From Pseudanabaena mucicola str. Chao 1806 (lineage in GTDB: Bacteria > Cyanobacteriota > Cyanobacteriia > Pseudanabaenales > Pseudanabaenaceae), in assembly GCF_030323025.1 (NCBI RefSeq), contig NZ_CP097329.1:1767001-1831000 (forward strand): 64,000 nucleotides of DNA. Reading direction: 5' to 3'. Each line of letters opens with the position of its first letter. Position 1 is the first letter of the stretch. Below, piece by piece: positions 17,079 to 24,966 of this stretch. Below the pieces are notes generated by a model. The model saw only the letters and a program-made list of their open reading frames with translations, was not told where the DNA came from and made no database searches. The translations under genes and the position numbers were made by a program.

Positions 17079-18278
17079 ATGACTCAAGATTATTTAGAAG
17101 ATTATTTAGAAGATTATTTAGAAATTGCCACTGCATCCGTCAAGAAATTAGCAACTGAATTCACAACAACCGCCATAGAACGTGACAGGGTTGGAGGCAC
17201 ACCCAAATATGAACGCGATCGCCTTCGAGACCTTGGTTTACTCAAAATCGCGATTCCTAAAGCTTATGGCGGTTGGGAATTACCTTGGCATGAAGTGCTG
17301 AGAATTAGTCGTGAATTTGCCAAAGTTGATAGCGCGATCGCTCACGTCTATTCCTATCACCACCTCGGCGTAACCATCCCCCATATATTCGGTTCTAAGG
17401 AACAAAAAGAGAAATTCTATACAGAAACAGTTAACAATAATTGGTTTTGGTGCAATGCTCTCAATCCACTAGATCGGCGGGCAACTTTAACTAGAGATGG
17501 TGATATCTGGATCTTAAATGGCATTAAAAGTTTCTGTTCTGGTTCTAAGGATTCGGATATTCTGCCCATCACAGCAGTAAATCAGGAAACCTCAGAATTA
17601 TTAGCACTAGCAATTCCCACTAATCGCGAAGGTGTAACGATCCATGATGATTGGGATAATATCGGACAGCGTCAAACTGATAGCGGTAGCATTAGCTTTG
17701 ATCAAGTGGAAGTATTTCCCCATGAAATATTTGGTAATCGCAGTCAAAGCGATCGCCCTTTTAAAACAATTCGAGCCTGTCTAACCCAATTAAACTTAGC
17801 AAATATTTATCTAGGGATTGCGATCGGAGCATTTGAAGCTGCAAGAAAGTATACCCAAACGGAAACTCGACCCTTCATTAATACAGGCATAGATAGCGCC
17901 ATCCAAGATCCCTATATTCTCGAAAAGTATGGTGATATGTGGATAAATCTCCAAGCAACGGAAGCCCTTGTTGATCGCGCAGGATTAGCATTACAAGCAT
18001 CATGGGAGCAAGAATGGGATCTGACTGCTCAACAACGAGGCGAAACAGCGATCGCGATCGCTACAGCAAAAGTTTCGGCACACAAAGTTGGTTTAGAAGT
18101 GACCAATCGCATTTTTGAAGTGATGGGAGCAAGGTCAACCTCTGCTAAATATGGCTTTGACCGCTATTGGCGCAATTTACGTACTTTTACGCTGCATGAT
18201 CCTGTGGAATACAAAATTAAAGCGATCGGCGATTGGGCGCTAAATCACCAAATTCCCAAGCCTGATTTCTATATTTAG
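17079..18278 (+). CDS. Acyl-CoA dehydrogenase-fold flavin monooxygenase (SfnB/DszC-like)
   Basis: A 399-residue protein of the acyl-CoA dehydrogenase fold. In the sulfur context it fits the SfnB/DszC branch, FMNH2-dependent monooxygenases acting on sulfones, sulfoxides or dibenzothiophene-like compounds. LRDLGLLKIAIPKAYGGWEL opens the helical domain, WFWCNALNPLDRRATL and GIKSFCSGSKDSDI mark the flavin region, and FEVMGARSTSAKYGFDRYWR closes it. An ordinary dehydrogenase is less likely because a CoA-type context is missing. The N-terminus holds three perfect DYLE repeats coded by a 12-bp tandem repeat. It is followed by a strong bidirectional terminator. Confidence 0.82.
   Translation: MTQDYLEDYLEDYLEIATASVKKLATEFTTTAIERDRVGGTPKYERDRLRDLGLLKIAIPKAYGGWELPWHEVLRISREFAKVDSAIAHVYSYHHLGVTIPHIFGSKEQKEKFYTETVNNNWFWCNALNPLDRRATLTRDGDIWILNGIKSFCSGSKDSDILPITAVNQETSELLALAIPTNREGVTIHDDWDNIGQRQTDSGSISFDQVEVFPHEIFGNRSQSDRPFKTIRACLTQLNLANIYLGIAIGAFEAARKYTQTETRPFINTGIDSAIQDPYILEKYGDMWINLQATEALVDRAGLALQASWEQEWDLTAQQRGETAIAIATAKVSAHKVGLEVTNRIFEVMGARSTSAKYGFDRYWRNLRTFTLHDPVEYKIKAIGDWALNHQIPKPDFYI
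17088..17123 (+). repeat. 3 x 12-bp tandem repeat in coding sequence
   Basis: GATTATTTAGAA occurs three times without change (17088-17099, 17100-17111, 17112-17123), giving DYLE x3 just after the start codon. Copy number changes keep the frame. Confidence 0.95.
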
Positions 18279-18292
18279 CAGAACTAAAACTT

Positions 18293-18328
18293 AAAAAAGG
18301 AGGGTGGCTGTAGCCACCCTCCTTTTTT
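18293..18328. terminator. Bidirectional intrinsic terminator
   Basis: AAAAAAGGAGGGTGGCT pairs with AGCCACCCTCCTTTTTT around a GT centre. The GC-rich stem is flanked by A and T runs. It lies between the convergent flavin monooxygenase and porin genes and can serve both. Confidence 0.93.
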
Positions 18329-18336
18329 AAGTAAAT

Positions 18337-18427
18337 AGGAATTACGCATTGGGTAGATGTAGTGCGGGCTTCGCCCGCACTACATCTACCTCAAGCCTAG
18401 TAAATTCGTTCGGTTTGCGTAAGTCCT
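18337..18427. repeat. R-family palindromic repeat, copy R4
   Basis: Ends AGGAATTACGCA and TGCGTAAGTCCT with the inner GTAGTGCGGGCTTCGCCCGC palindrome. It lies 11 bp from the porin stop codon. Confidence 0.85.
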
Positions 18428-18438
18428 AGTAAATTTGA

Positions 18439-20157
18439 TTAGAAAGTGAAAGTGGTACGAATTACACCAACAGTCGCAGTTCCATTAGCACTATTGCTAC
18501 CTTGATTGAATACAAAGAAGACACCAGGAGTGATCGTGATATTCTTAGAAACACGGAAGCGATATAGAGCTTCAAGTTGGTAAGGAGTGCTAGGGCTTGC
18601 AACTGCTACACCACCTACACTGCTTGTGAATAGGGGCTGACCAAAAGAGAGCGCAGCAAGATCACCTTCAGAGAATAGATCCTTACCAGCTAAAGTTGCA
18701 TTCCAGCTAGTAAAGGTCGCTGAAGCTGTTGTAGCACCTGTAGAATTGGCAAATACAAAAGCGCCCCAAGTAGTGAAGCTAAACTTCTTAGTAATGTCCC
18801 AAACCAAGTTACCCACGACGGTATTGCTTTGGATACCACTAACTCCTGGGGAAGCAAGAGCTGTGTTAGTCGCATTTGGCAAAAATTCAGCATTTAAACC
18901 AGAACCAAGGCTGTTATTTACGGTGTAAGCATTAGCATAACCAACACCAAGGGTTAATGCTTCAGTAGGTTTGTAAACCAACTGAGCGGCAATTTTAGTA
19001 TCTGCACCAGTTACACCACCTTGTCCAGTAGCAGCAGCAGCGTTAGAAGAGCTATAAGCAACTTGTAAGTTGGCATCCTTGGTAAATTTCCAATCAAAAC
19101 CAGCTACTGCAAGACCACTGGTTCCACCACCAGATGCAATACGGTTCAAGGGACTATAGCGTCCAAACCGAGAGATTGTACCTTGGCTATCACTTTCAAG
19201 GGGATTAAGAGGATTGATTACATCTTCAGTTTGTCCCAATGGAGCAATGTAAGCTGTGAAGCTATCTCCAATGGGGAAACGGTAGAACAATCTATTTAGC
19301 TCAAATGTATTGGAAGTAACTCCAGTTTCATAGGATAAACGGCTAGCATTAGCGACTCCAAGCCCGCTAAAAGGAGTAGTGCCTCCTGTATCGATTCGTC
19401 CATTAGTATTAGCATTAGTAGCTTGGAGACGAGTTCTCAACAGATCCTTACCAGTGAAACTGGTGTCAAAGTTGAGACGAGTGCGATATTGAAAAACTAG
19501 ATTAGTTTTGTCAGTAGTTGCTCCAACACCATCAGTAGCCGCAGCCAAGCCAAAGATTGCTTCGCCACGTAGCTTAGTAGTGGTTGAGAACTGTTGTGCT
19601 TCAAGTTTAGTGACCTTAGCGTCAAGCGCATCAACACGCCCACGGAGAGTTGCTAGCTCAGCAGCAAATTCTTCTTGAAGTTTTTGTAAAGTTGCAAGAT
19701 CTTCTTTGCTAACTTTATCTGCTAGACCTGCGGAGATGATTTCATTGATTTTGTCTAGAGCGGAGTTTAGACCTGCGGCAAATTCATAGCGGGTGAGCGC
19801 CTGTCTACCTCGAAAAGTGCGATCAGGATATCCTGCAATTACACCATAACGCTCTACTAGAGATTGCAATGCTGTGAAAGCCCAATCAGTAGAGCGAACA
19901 TCACTGAGTTGAGATACGGAAGTTACATTTTGTGAAACTGCATTAGGAAGTAACTGCAATTGTCCAACTAGCTTAGAGCTATTCTCTGAGCGAATGACAT
20001 CAGAGTTTGTTGCTGAGCGATCGCTTTGAATATTAAATTTTTTTGTTTCAGCGTTAGCACTACTACTCAATAAAGTAGACGCAGCAACTGTTGCAGTGAT
20101 AACTGCTGGGGCAAGAAAACTATTTTTTCTTATTTGTTTTCTATTCAGTTTAGACAT
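18439..20157 (-). CDS. SLH-domain OprB-like outer-membrane porin
   Basis: A 572-residue cyanobacterial porin. A signal peptide ends near ANAETKK (about 37). The SLH domain spans about residues 80-140, with DVRSTDWAFTALQSLVERYG and RQALTRYEFAAGLN. A coiled coil (about 150-195, LQKLQEEFAAELATLRGRVD) leads to the OprB-type beta-barrel. The C-terminus, IRTTFTF, ends in Phe, as outer-membrane barrels do. The SLH domain anchors the porin to peptidoglycan-linked polymer. Such porins pass small solutes or inorganic ions. Placement in the sulfur island may mean passage of sulfonates, but it could be unrelated. About 390 bp of repeats separate it from the next gene. Confidence 0.92.
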   Translation of the reverse strand: MSKLNRKQIRKNSFLAPAVITATVAASTLLSSSANAETKKFNIQSDRSATNSDVIRSENSSKLVGQLQLLPNAVSQNVTSVSQLSDVRSTDWAFTALQSLVERYGVIAGYPDRTFRGRQALTRYEFAAGLNSALDKINEIISAGLADKVSKEDLATLQKLQEEFAAELATLRGRVDALDAKVTKLEAQQFSTTTKLRGEAIFGLAAATDGVGATTDKTNLVFQYRTRLNFDTSFTGKDLLRTRLQATNANTNGRIDTGGTTPFSGLGVANASRLSYETGVTSNTFELNRLFYRFPIGDSFTAYIAPLGQTEDVINPLNPLESDSQGTISRFGRYSPLNRIASGGGTSGLAVAGFDWKFTKDANLQVAYSSSNAAAATGQGGVTGADTKIAAQLVYKPTEALTLGVGYANAYTVNNSLGSGLNAEFLPNATNTALASPGVSGIQSNTVVGNLVWDITKKFSFTTWGAFVFANSTGATTASATFTSWNATLAGKDLFSEGDLAALSFGQPLFTSSVGGVAVASPSTPYQLEALYRFRVSKNITITPGVFFVFNQGSNSANGTATVGVIRTTFTF

Positions 20158-20281
20158 ATAAAATTTCTTCCCTCACACTGGAGCGACTTAGTAATCGACT
20201 TTCGTTAACAGTAGCAAGAAGGATGATAAGAATGTAAGTATACTGTGAGACATTAGTTATTTTTTTTGATAACAATTGTCC

Positions 20282-20383
20282 TAAGTAACTCATCTAAATT
20301 AAAATACGAACCAGAGTTTTGTTCTGCCTGCTACGCGGGTGGAACAAAACTCTGGTTCGTGTTTACTTATGTCTAGCTACTTA
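20282..20383. repeat. T-family palindromic repeat, copy T1
   Basis: The right end AGCTACTTA matches the left ends TAAGTAGCT of other T copies. The interior has CCAGAGTTTTGTT and AACAAAACTCTGG arms around CGCGGG. It is immediately followed by an S-family element. Confidence 0.75.
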
Positions 20384-20385
20384 AA

Positions 20386-20490
20386 TATAGCAGTTTTCAT
20401 TTTGCCTACGGCAAAATGAAAACTCAAAACTCTTAACGGGACTGATTTTTTGTTTTCAAATGAGTACACACTCATTTGAAAACTGCTATA
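20386..20490. repeat. S-family palindromic repeat, copy S1
   Basis: A 105-bp element with ends TATAGCAGTTTTCA and TGAAAACTGCTATA. The inner hairpins are CATTTTGCC/GGCAAAATG and TTTTCAAATGAGT/ACTCATTTGAAAA. It abuts T1. Confidence 0.85.
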
Positions 20491-20549
20491 TCTTTTGAGA
20501 GTGAGATCCCTTGGGTTCACAATCCCTAAAAAACAAGGAAGAGATTTAT

Positions 20550-20987
20550 TTAGATATAGAACATCACATCAAAAGATTGTTTTTTCTCCTCACATTTTCT
20601 CACCATATCTTCAAGAGTATGTCTATGTAAGATTTCAAAAGAAGCTACCTTCGCAGCCTCCCAAATATCAATTACAGTGGCTTTCTCGGCAGTGATAGAC
20701 TCTGGATTAGTTTTTTCTTGAGGACTGTCGCCCTCCAAAGCAACCACAACATCTATCATTTTTATTTGCCAAGGTTCTAGAGCTAGATGATATCCACCTT
20801 TTGCCCCACGTTGACTTTTAATTATGCCTGCTCGCCTGAGCATGGACATTACCTGATCAAGATAACGAATGGGAATACTTTGGCTAATAGCAATTTCACT
20901 AACAGAAGTAGGCTTGCCTTGCTTATGACGCATAGCTAGCTCTAACAAAGCAATACAAGCATAATCAACCTTACATGATAATTCCAT
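20550..20987 (-). CDS. Rrf2-family transcriptional regulator
   Basis: A 145-residue winged-helix regulator. MELSCKVDYACIALLELAMR and IPIRYLDQVMSMLRRAGIIK are the Rrf2 DNA-binding signature. The conserved three-Cys cluster of IscR-type members is missing, so it is more like the CymR group, which in Firmicutes represses sulfur genes together with cysteine synthase. Its ATG shares one base with the cysE stop (TAATG), so the two are translationally coupled. A role in cysteine control is inferred from that. The cysE-rrf2 pair is transcribed away from cysK/cysR towards the porin. Confidence 0.9.
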   Translation of the reverse strand: MELSCKVDYACIALLELAMRHKQGKPTSVSEIAISQSIPIRYLDQVMSMLRRAGIIKSQRGAKGGYHLALEPWQIKMIDVVVALEGDSPQEKTNPESITAEKATVIDIWEAAKVASFEILHRHTLEDMVRKCEEKKQSFDVMFYI

Positions 20988-21784
20988 TAAATACCTGCTC
21001 CGTCGAGAAATTCTTGAATAAGATAATTTGAAGAGTCAATCGATTTGTTTCGTTCTAAATCTTGGAGATGCAAATGGGAATCAGCTTTTGCTCTTTCCGC
21101 TAAATAAATTGATGGAGTCATTGGCTCATAGACCTTGACATCATTTCTAATTTTGGTGATTTCGTCTTCTAGGGATTTAATCCTTTCAAATAGAGCTTTG
21201 ATTGCTTCTGCCTCGGGATCTGGTAAATGTTCTCGATTAGTTGCTTGGTCTGTATCTTTAATTGATTGACCACGGTGTCGCACAATTCTTGCAGGAATCC
21301 CTACAACTGTGCAGTCATCTGGGACATCTCGTAAAACAATTGAGCCAGCCCCAATATTGACGCGATCGCCAATGGATATATTTCCTAAAATTTTCGCTCC
21401 TGCTCCCACGACGATCTCTCGGCCGAGAGTAGGATGCCTTTTCCCTATTTCTTTACCCGTCCCACCGAGGGTAACACCTTGATAAATCGTGACATATTCA
21501 CCAACGATGGCAGTCTCACCAATGACTACACCCATACCATGATCAATAAATACACCTCTCCCAATTTGAGCACTGGGATGGATCTCAACCCCTGTAAACA
21601 GACGGGCGAGATTAGAAATTAGACGTGGTAAGCAGGGTACTCTGAGTTGCTGGATGTGATGGGCGATCCGATGAAAAACTAAGGCGTGCCAACCAGGATA
21701 GCAGAGGCAAACCTCCAACCAGTTTCTAGCTGCGGGATCACGCTCAAATATAACTTGAAAATCAGTAGCAATGGTATTCCACAT
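20987..21784 (-). CDS. cysE: Serine O-acetyltransferase
   Basis: A 265-residue left-handed beta-helix enzyme. It acetylates serine to O-acetylserine, the first step of cysteine synthesis. FIDHGMGVVIGETAIVGEYV holds the catalytic His/Asp region, and GVTLGGTGKEIGKRHPTLG is the acetyl-CoA binding stretch. The N-terminal helical domain is shorter than in enteric CysE. A C-terminal tail (about 190-265) is charged and helical, and it lacks the usual short end with terminal Ile that binds CysK, although this one does end GAGI. The start ATG at 21784 follows an array of 10-bp repeats. It overlaps the Rrf2 gene by one base. Confidence 0.94.
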   Translation of the reverse strand: MWNTIATDFQVIFERDPAARNWLEVCLCYPGWHALVFHRIAHHIQQLRVPCLPRLISNLARLFTGVEIHPSAQIGRGVFIDHGMGVVIGETAIVGEYVTIYQGVTLGGTGKEIGKRHPTLGREIVVGAGAKILGNISIGDRVNIGAGSIVLRDVPDDCTVVGIPARIVRHRGQSIKDTDQATNREHLPDPEAEAIKALFERIKSLEDEITKIRNDVKVYEPMTPSIYLAERAKADSHLHLQDLERNKSIDSSNYLIQEFLDGAGI

Positions 21785-21790
21785 ATAAAA

Positions 21791-21830
21791 TGTAGTTAAA
21801 TGTATTTAAATGTATTTAAATGTAGGCAAG
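21791..21830. promoter_or_regulatory. Array of four 10-bp direct repeats upstream of cysE
   Basis: TGTAGTTAAA, TGTATTTAAA, TGTATTTAAA and TGTAGGCAAG follow each other with no gap, immediately upstream of the cysE start (21784). The 10-bp phase places each on the same helix face. They could bind a regulator such as the Rrf2 protein, or be simple slippage products. Confidence 0.55.
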
Positions 21831-21895
21831 ATAAGAAATGTAGGTAAGACCAGAAAGGCAAAGAAGAGAAAAGGGAATCATCCAATAATGAATAT

Positions 21896-22864
21896 TTAAT
21901 GAGTTCGAGCGGCATTAGGAGCAATGAACTCAGCATCTTGAAACAGAGGTGTACTGAGATAGCGCTCTCCAAAACTTGGCTGAATCACCACAATCAAGCG
22001 ATCGCGATTTTCTTCACGCTTGCTAATCTCTATCGCCGCCGCCAAAGCTGCGCCCGAAGAAATTCCTGAGAGTAAACCTTCCTCACGAGCCAGACGACGA
22101 CTATAAAGCATCGCCTGTTCATCCGAGATACCTATCACCTCATCAATGAGATCTTGACGTAACACCTCAGGGACAAACCCAGCTCCAATACCCTGTATTT
22201 TATGAGCGCCTGGTTGACCACCCGCAAGTACAGGACTATTCAAAGGCTCTACTGCTACTGCTTTAAAACTAGGTTTACGTTGCTTAATGACCTCTGCCAC
22301 ACCAGTTATCGTGCCTCCTGTCCCCACACCCGCAACCACAATATCAACCTGCCCATCGGTATCATGCCAGATTTCCTCAGCCGTTGTACGACGATGTACC
22401 TCAGGATTTGCCAAATTCTTAAATTGTTGTAGCATATAGGCATTAGGAGTAGTATCAGTAATTTCCCCTGCGCGTCGAATTGCTCCACGCATGCCCTCAC
22501 TCGCTGGAGTTAACTCTAACTCCGCACCAAAAGCTCTCAGCATCGCCCGTCGTTCTAAACTCATCGTTTCAGGCATCGTCAGAATTAGACGATATCCCTT
22601 AGCTGCTGAAACCATTGCCAAAGCAATACCTGTATTGCCAGAGGTTGGTTCCACCAAAATTGTCTTCGCAGGAGTTATCAAACCTTGATTCTCTGCATCT
22701 TCGATCATTGCTAGTCCAATGCGATCCTTCACTGAAGAAGTAGGATTAGCGCTTTCCAGTTTGACAACAATTTTGGCAAGAGAGCCTTCTCGTTGTGGAA
22801 TATTATGCAAAGCCACAAGAGGAGTAGCTCCAACTAGCTGAGTAATGCTTTGAGCAATTTTCAT
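21896..22864 (-). CDS. cysK: Cysteine synthase (O-acetylserine sulfhydrylase)
   Basis: A 322-residue PLP enzyme that makes cysteine from O-acetylserine and sulfide. The PLP Lys46 lies in [11 protein letters not shown], the phosphate/substrate loop is TSGNTG (74-79), and [14 protein letters not shown] follows. The sequence is full length. It shares a 90-bp intergenic region with the divergent CysR-like regulator gene. That region contains the best copy of the TACGGTA-N12-TACCGTA repeat, 34-68 bp from this start, so regulation by sulfur supply is likely. CysE lies 110 bp downstream in the same direction. Confidence 0.95.
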   Translation of the reverse strand: MKIAQSITQLVGATPLVALHNIPQREGSLAKIVVKLESANPTSSVKDRIGLAMIEDAENQGLITPAKTILVEPTSGNTGIALAMVSAAKGYRLILTMPETMSLERRAMLRAFGAELELTPASEGMRGAIRRAGEITDTTPNAYMLQQFKNLANPEVHRRTTAEEIWHDTDGQVDIVVAGVGTGGTITGVAEVIKQRKPSFKAVAVEPLNSPVLAGGQPGAHKIQGIGAGFVPEVLRQDLIDEVIGISDEQAMLYSRRLAREEGLLSGISSGAALAAAIEISKREENRDRLIVVIQPSFGERYLSTPLFQDAEFIAPNAARTH

Positions 22865-22897
22865 AGGAATTCAGGGGATAGTAAAAAATCAGAAACG

Positions 22898-22933
22898 CTA
22901 AGTACGGTATCTTGGTAGGAATACCGTACTTAG
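22898..22933. promoter_or_regulatory. 13-bp perfect inverted repeat between cysK and cysR: best sulfur operator
   Basis: CTAAGTACGGTAT (22898-22910) and ATACCGTACTTAG (22921-22933) are perfect complements around a 10-nt centre. The core is TACGGTA-N12-TACCGTA. It lies between divergent starts, so it is an operator rather than a terminator. It is the best of five related sites in the window. Confidence 0.75.
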
Positions 22934-22952
22934 TAAGATACAATACTTTCCT

Positions 22953-23564
22953 ATGCAATACAAACAAATCTACGGTTTACCAACTGAGTATGTGATGATT
23001 TATCTTGAAACAATATCTTCTCGTGTTTACAAGCGCCGTGAAATGCTGCCTCACCGTGACAATTTGCTCTGGAAAGTTGAATCAGGGGCAGTGCGCTCTC
23101 TAACTTGGACAGAGGATGGACAGGTGATCTGCTCAGGGTTATGGGCAGAGGGTGATGTAATTGGTACAGCGCTATCTAACTTACATCCCTACGAAATGGA
23201 GTGTTTAACAGATGTGCAATTAATTGAAATTCCAAAATCGCATTGGGGTGAATATGTAGAAGCAATTATTCGCCATAATCAAACTAATGAATTTTTATTG
23301 AAAATTTCTCATTGCCGTGCTAAGGATGATGCCTTACGTCAATTATTAGGTTGGCTCACCAGTCGCTTCGGTGAGGAAGATCGGCATGGACGATTGATTG
23401 GTTTGCAGTTAACGCATCAAGAGTTAGCGGAGTTGATTGGCTCGACCCGTGTTACCGTCACACGCATTATTAATGATCTAGAAAAGGCAGGTTTTCTATC
23501 ACGCAAAGGTCGGAGGTTACTCTTCCTCGCTGATAGTGATCACCAATGGCATTACGAGATCTAG
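22953..23564 (+). CDS. cysR: Crp/Fnr-family regulator, CysR-like
   Basis: A 203-residue regulator. An N-terminal cyclic-nucleotide-binding-like beta barrel (about 15-110, with GLWAEGDVIGTAL) lacks a clear cAMP-binding arginine pocket. The C-terminal winged helix has LTHQELAELIGSTRVTVTRI as the recognition region. The size and the position divergent from cysK fit CysR, which is needed for sulfate-transport gene expression in Synechococcus. The perfect inverted repeat lies 20 bp before its start, so it likely controls itself as well. NtcA is unlikely, because its own hallmark helix differs and nitrogen genes are absent here. Confidence 0.82.
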   Translation: MQYKQIYGLPTEYVMIYLETISSRVYKRREMLPHRDNLLWKVESGAVRSLTWTEDGQVICSGLWAEGDVIGTALSNLHPYEMECLTDVQLIEIPKSHWGEYVEAIIRHNQTNEFLLKISHCRAKDDALRQLLGWLTSRFGEEDRHGRLIGLQLTHQELAELIGSTRVTVTRIINDLEKAGFLSRKGRRLLFLADSDHQWHYEI

Positions 23565-23615
23565 TCCTAATTGTGATGTGTAACTTACAGCGCTTTGCGC
23601 TCACAATCAAATTAA

Positions 23616-23660
23616 GAAAACTTTGAAAAGTGTCGCTGAGAGATACTTTTCAAAGTTTTC
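23616..23660 (+). terminator. Hairpin downstream of cysR
   Basis: GAAAACTTTGAAAAGT (23616-23631) pairs perfectly with ACTTTTCAAAGTTTTC (23645-23660); 16-bp stem, 13-nt loop. It lies about 50 bp after the cysR stop. The stem is AT-rich and the following T-run is short, so efficiency is uncertain. Confidence 0.55.
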
Positions 23661-23693
23661 TCGTGGTTTGCTTAACCGAAAATAATTCATCAA

Positions 23694-23798
23694 TATAGCA
23701 GTTTTCATTTTGCCTACGGCAAAATGAAAACTCAAAACTCTTACTGGGACTGATTTTTTGTTTTCAAATGAGTACACACTCATTTGAAAACCGCTATA
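23694..23798. repeat. S-family palindromic repeat, copy S2
   Basis: Ends TATAGCAGTTTTCA and TGAAAACCGCTATA with the same two inner hairpins as S1. It is a 105-bp element downstream of cysR. Confidence 0.87.
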
Positions 23799-23920
23799 AT
23801 TGATGTGCTAGAGTGACGAGGCAAACACTTAAGCTTATTTCGTTACTGAATTTGTAACCATGCATGATTACCAAGTAACTTGGCGTAAAGTGAAGGTAAT
23901 TGAAATTTGAGGCTTCTCAT

Positions 23921-24760
23921 ATGTTTACCTCATCACCTTTACGGCTTTTGTTAATTGGTTCAGTATTAGTTGGTGGCTTCATGCTTTTAGGCTATCCTCG
24001 TTGGGGATATTCATCAGTGCTTCCTAATCAGCTCAATGATGAGAAAACTGATCAGAATTCTAGAGTTACCAATTCCACTACTTTAGCCTCATCAGTACCT
24101 CGACGAGATTATAACTTGCAAACCTCGTTGGCATCGATCGCAATTAATCAAAATGGCAATATTCGGCGAGCCGATTCTAGGGGTTATATTAATGTTGGCA
24201 TTCGTGAAACCTACAAAATTGAAATTTACTCACCAAGCTACACCAGTGCAGTGAGTGTAAAAATCGATGGAGTGTCGATTATTGATGGTTTAATCTGTGA
24301 TCGCTCCGTGACCTTAGAAAGACCCTATGCGATCGCTAAGCAATTTATTGTTTTAGAAGAAGGTAATCCAGGCTTAGATCGTGATGGAGGAATGAATAAC
24401 CCTGACCTCGGTTTAATCGAAGTGAAATTTGTCCCAATTAAACGCCGTGCAGCGATCGCGCAGGAGCAATTACCCAGAGTTCAAGAACCTAACTCTTCAG
24501 CGCCATCTGCATCTAAAGATGATATGGCGAGATCGAGTGTTAGTGCAAATCGTGGTATTCCTGTGGGAACAGGATTAAGTGGAAGTTCTTCTCAAGACTT
24601 TATTGTTACTAATGAATGGGTAGAAGCTCCAGAAATTGCTCCTACTTATACTAAAAAATATCGCCTAATTGGATTTCGGGGATCAGATCCAGTCACGCTA
24701 CACAATATGAATCAATCGAAGCCACCAGAAATTACCGATCCAGCTCCACCCAGACTATAG
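23921..24760 (+). CDS. Membrane-anchored protein of unknown function
   Basis: About 279 residues from the ATG at 23921 (MFTSSPLRLLLIGSVLVGGF). An alternative TTG at 23900 would add seven residues. The N-terminal hydrophobic segment is a signal anchor or signal peptide. The rest is extracytoplasmic, probably a beta-rich domain in residues about 60-170 (INVGIRETYKIEIYSPSYTS), then a Ser/Pro-rich low-complexity stretch and a tail of unknown fold. I do not recognise a family. It stands alone, between an S repeat and the converging allantoate amidohydrolase gene. No operator of either regulon is seen. Confidence 0.6.
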   Translation: MFTSSPLRLLLIGSVLVGGFMLLGYPRWGYSSVLPNQLNDEKTDQNSRVTNSTTLASSVPRRDYNLQTSLASIAINQNGNIRRADSRGYINVGIRETYKIEIYSPSYTSAVSVKIDGVSIIDGLICDRSVTLERPYAIAKQFIVLEEGNPGLDRDGGMNNPDLGLIEVKFVPIKRRAAIAQEQLPRVQEPNSSAPSASKDDMARSSVSANRGIPVGTGLSGSSSQDFIVTNEWVEAPEIAPTYTKKYRLIGFRGSDPVTLHNMNQSKPPEITDPAPPRL

Positions 24761-24841
24761 AGTCTAAAAGAACATCTGTTTGAGAATTAAGCTTGCAAAC
24801 CCTCTCTCAAATTTACAGCTTATTGAGTTTTTGAGTAGTAC

Positions 24842-24888
24842 AGAAATATTTTTGAAAGTGGCACTTCGCGACATTTCCGAAAATATTT
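24842..24888. other. Imperfect intergenic hairpin
   Basis: GAAATATTTTTGAAAGT and its near complement ending GAAAATATTTC flank GGCACTTCGCGA. It lies between the unknown membrane protein and allC and may end the former's transcript. Confidence 0.35.
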
Positions 24889-24925
24889 CTGGGGTTTGAG
24901 TAAGCGCAAAGCGCTGTAAAAGATG

Positions 24926-24966
24926 AAAAGATGAGTGATGGGACAAAGTAACACCACTCATCTTTT
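24926..24966 (-). terminator. Terminator of the allantoate amidohydrolase gene
   Basis: On the minus strand AAAAGATGAGTG (24966-24955) pairs perfectly with CACTCATCTTTT (24937-24926); 12-bp stem and a T-rich tail. The 5' arm contains the stop codon of the gene. Confidence 0.7.

Noticed and set aside
22898-22933. Reading the cysK/cysR palindrome as a terminator
   Set aside because: It lies between two divergent start codons and has no T-run; four related sites all lie upstream of genes.
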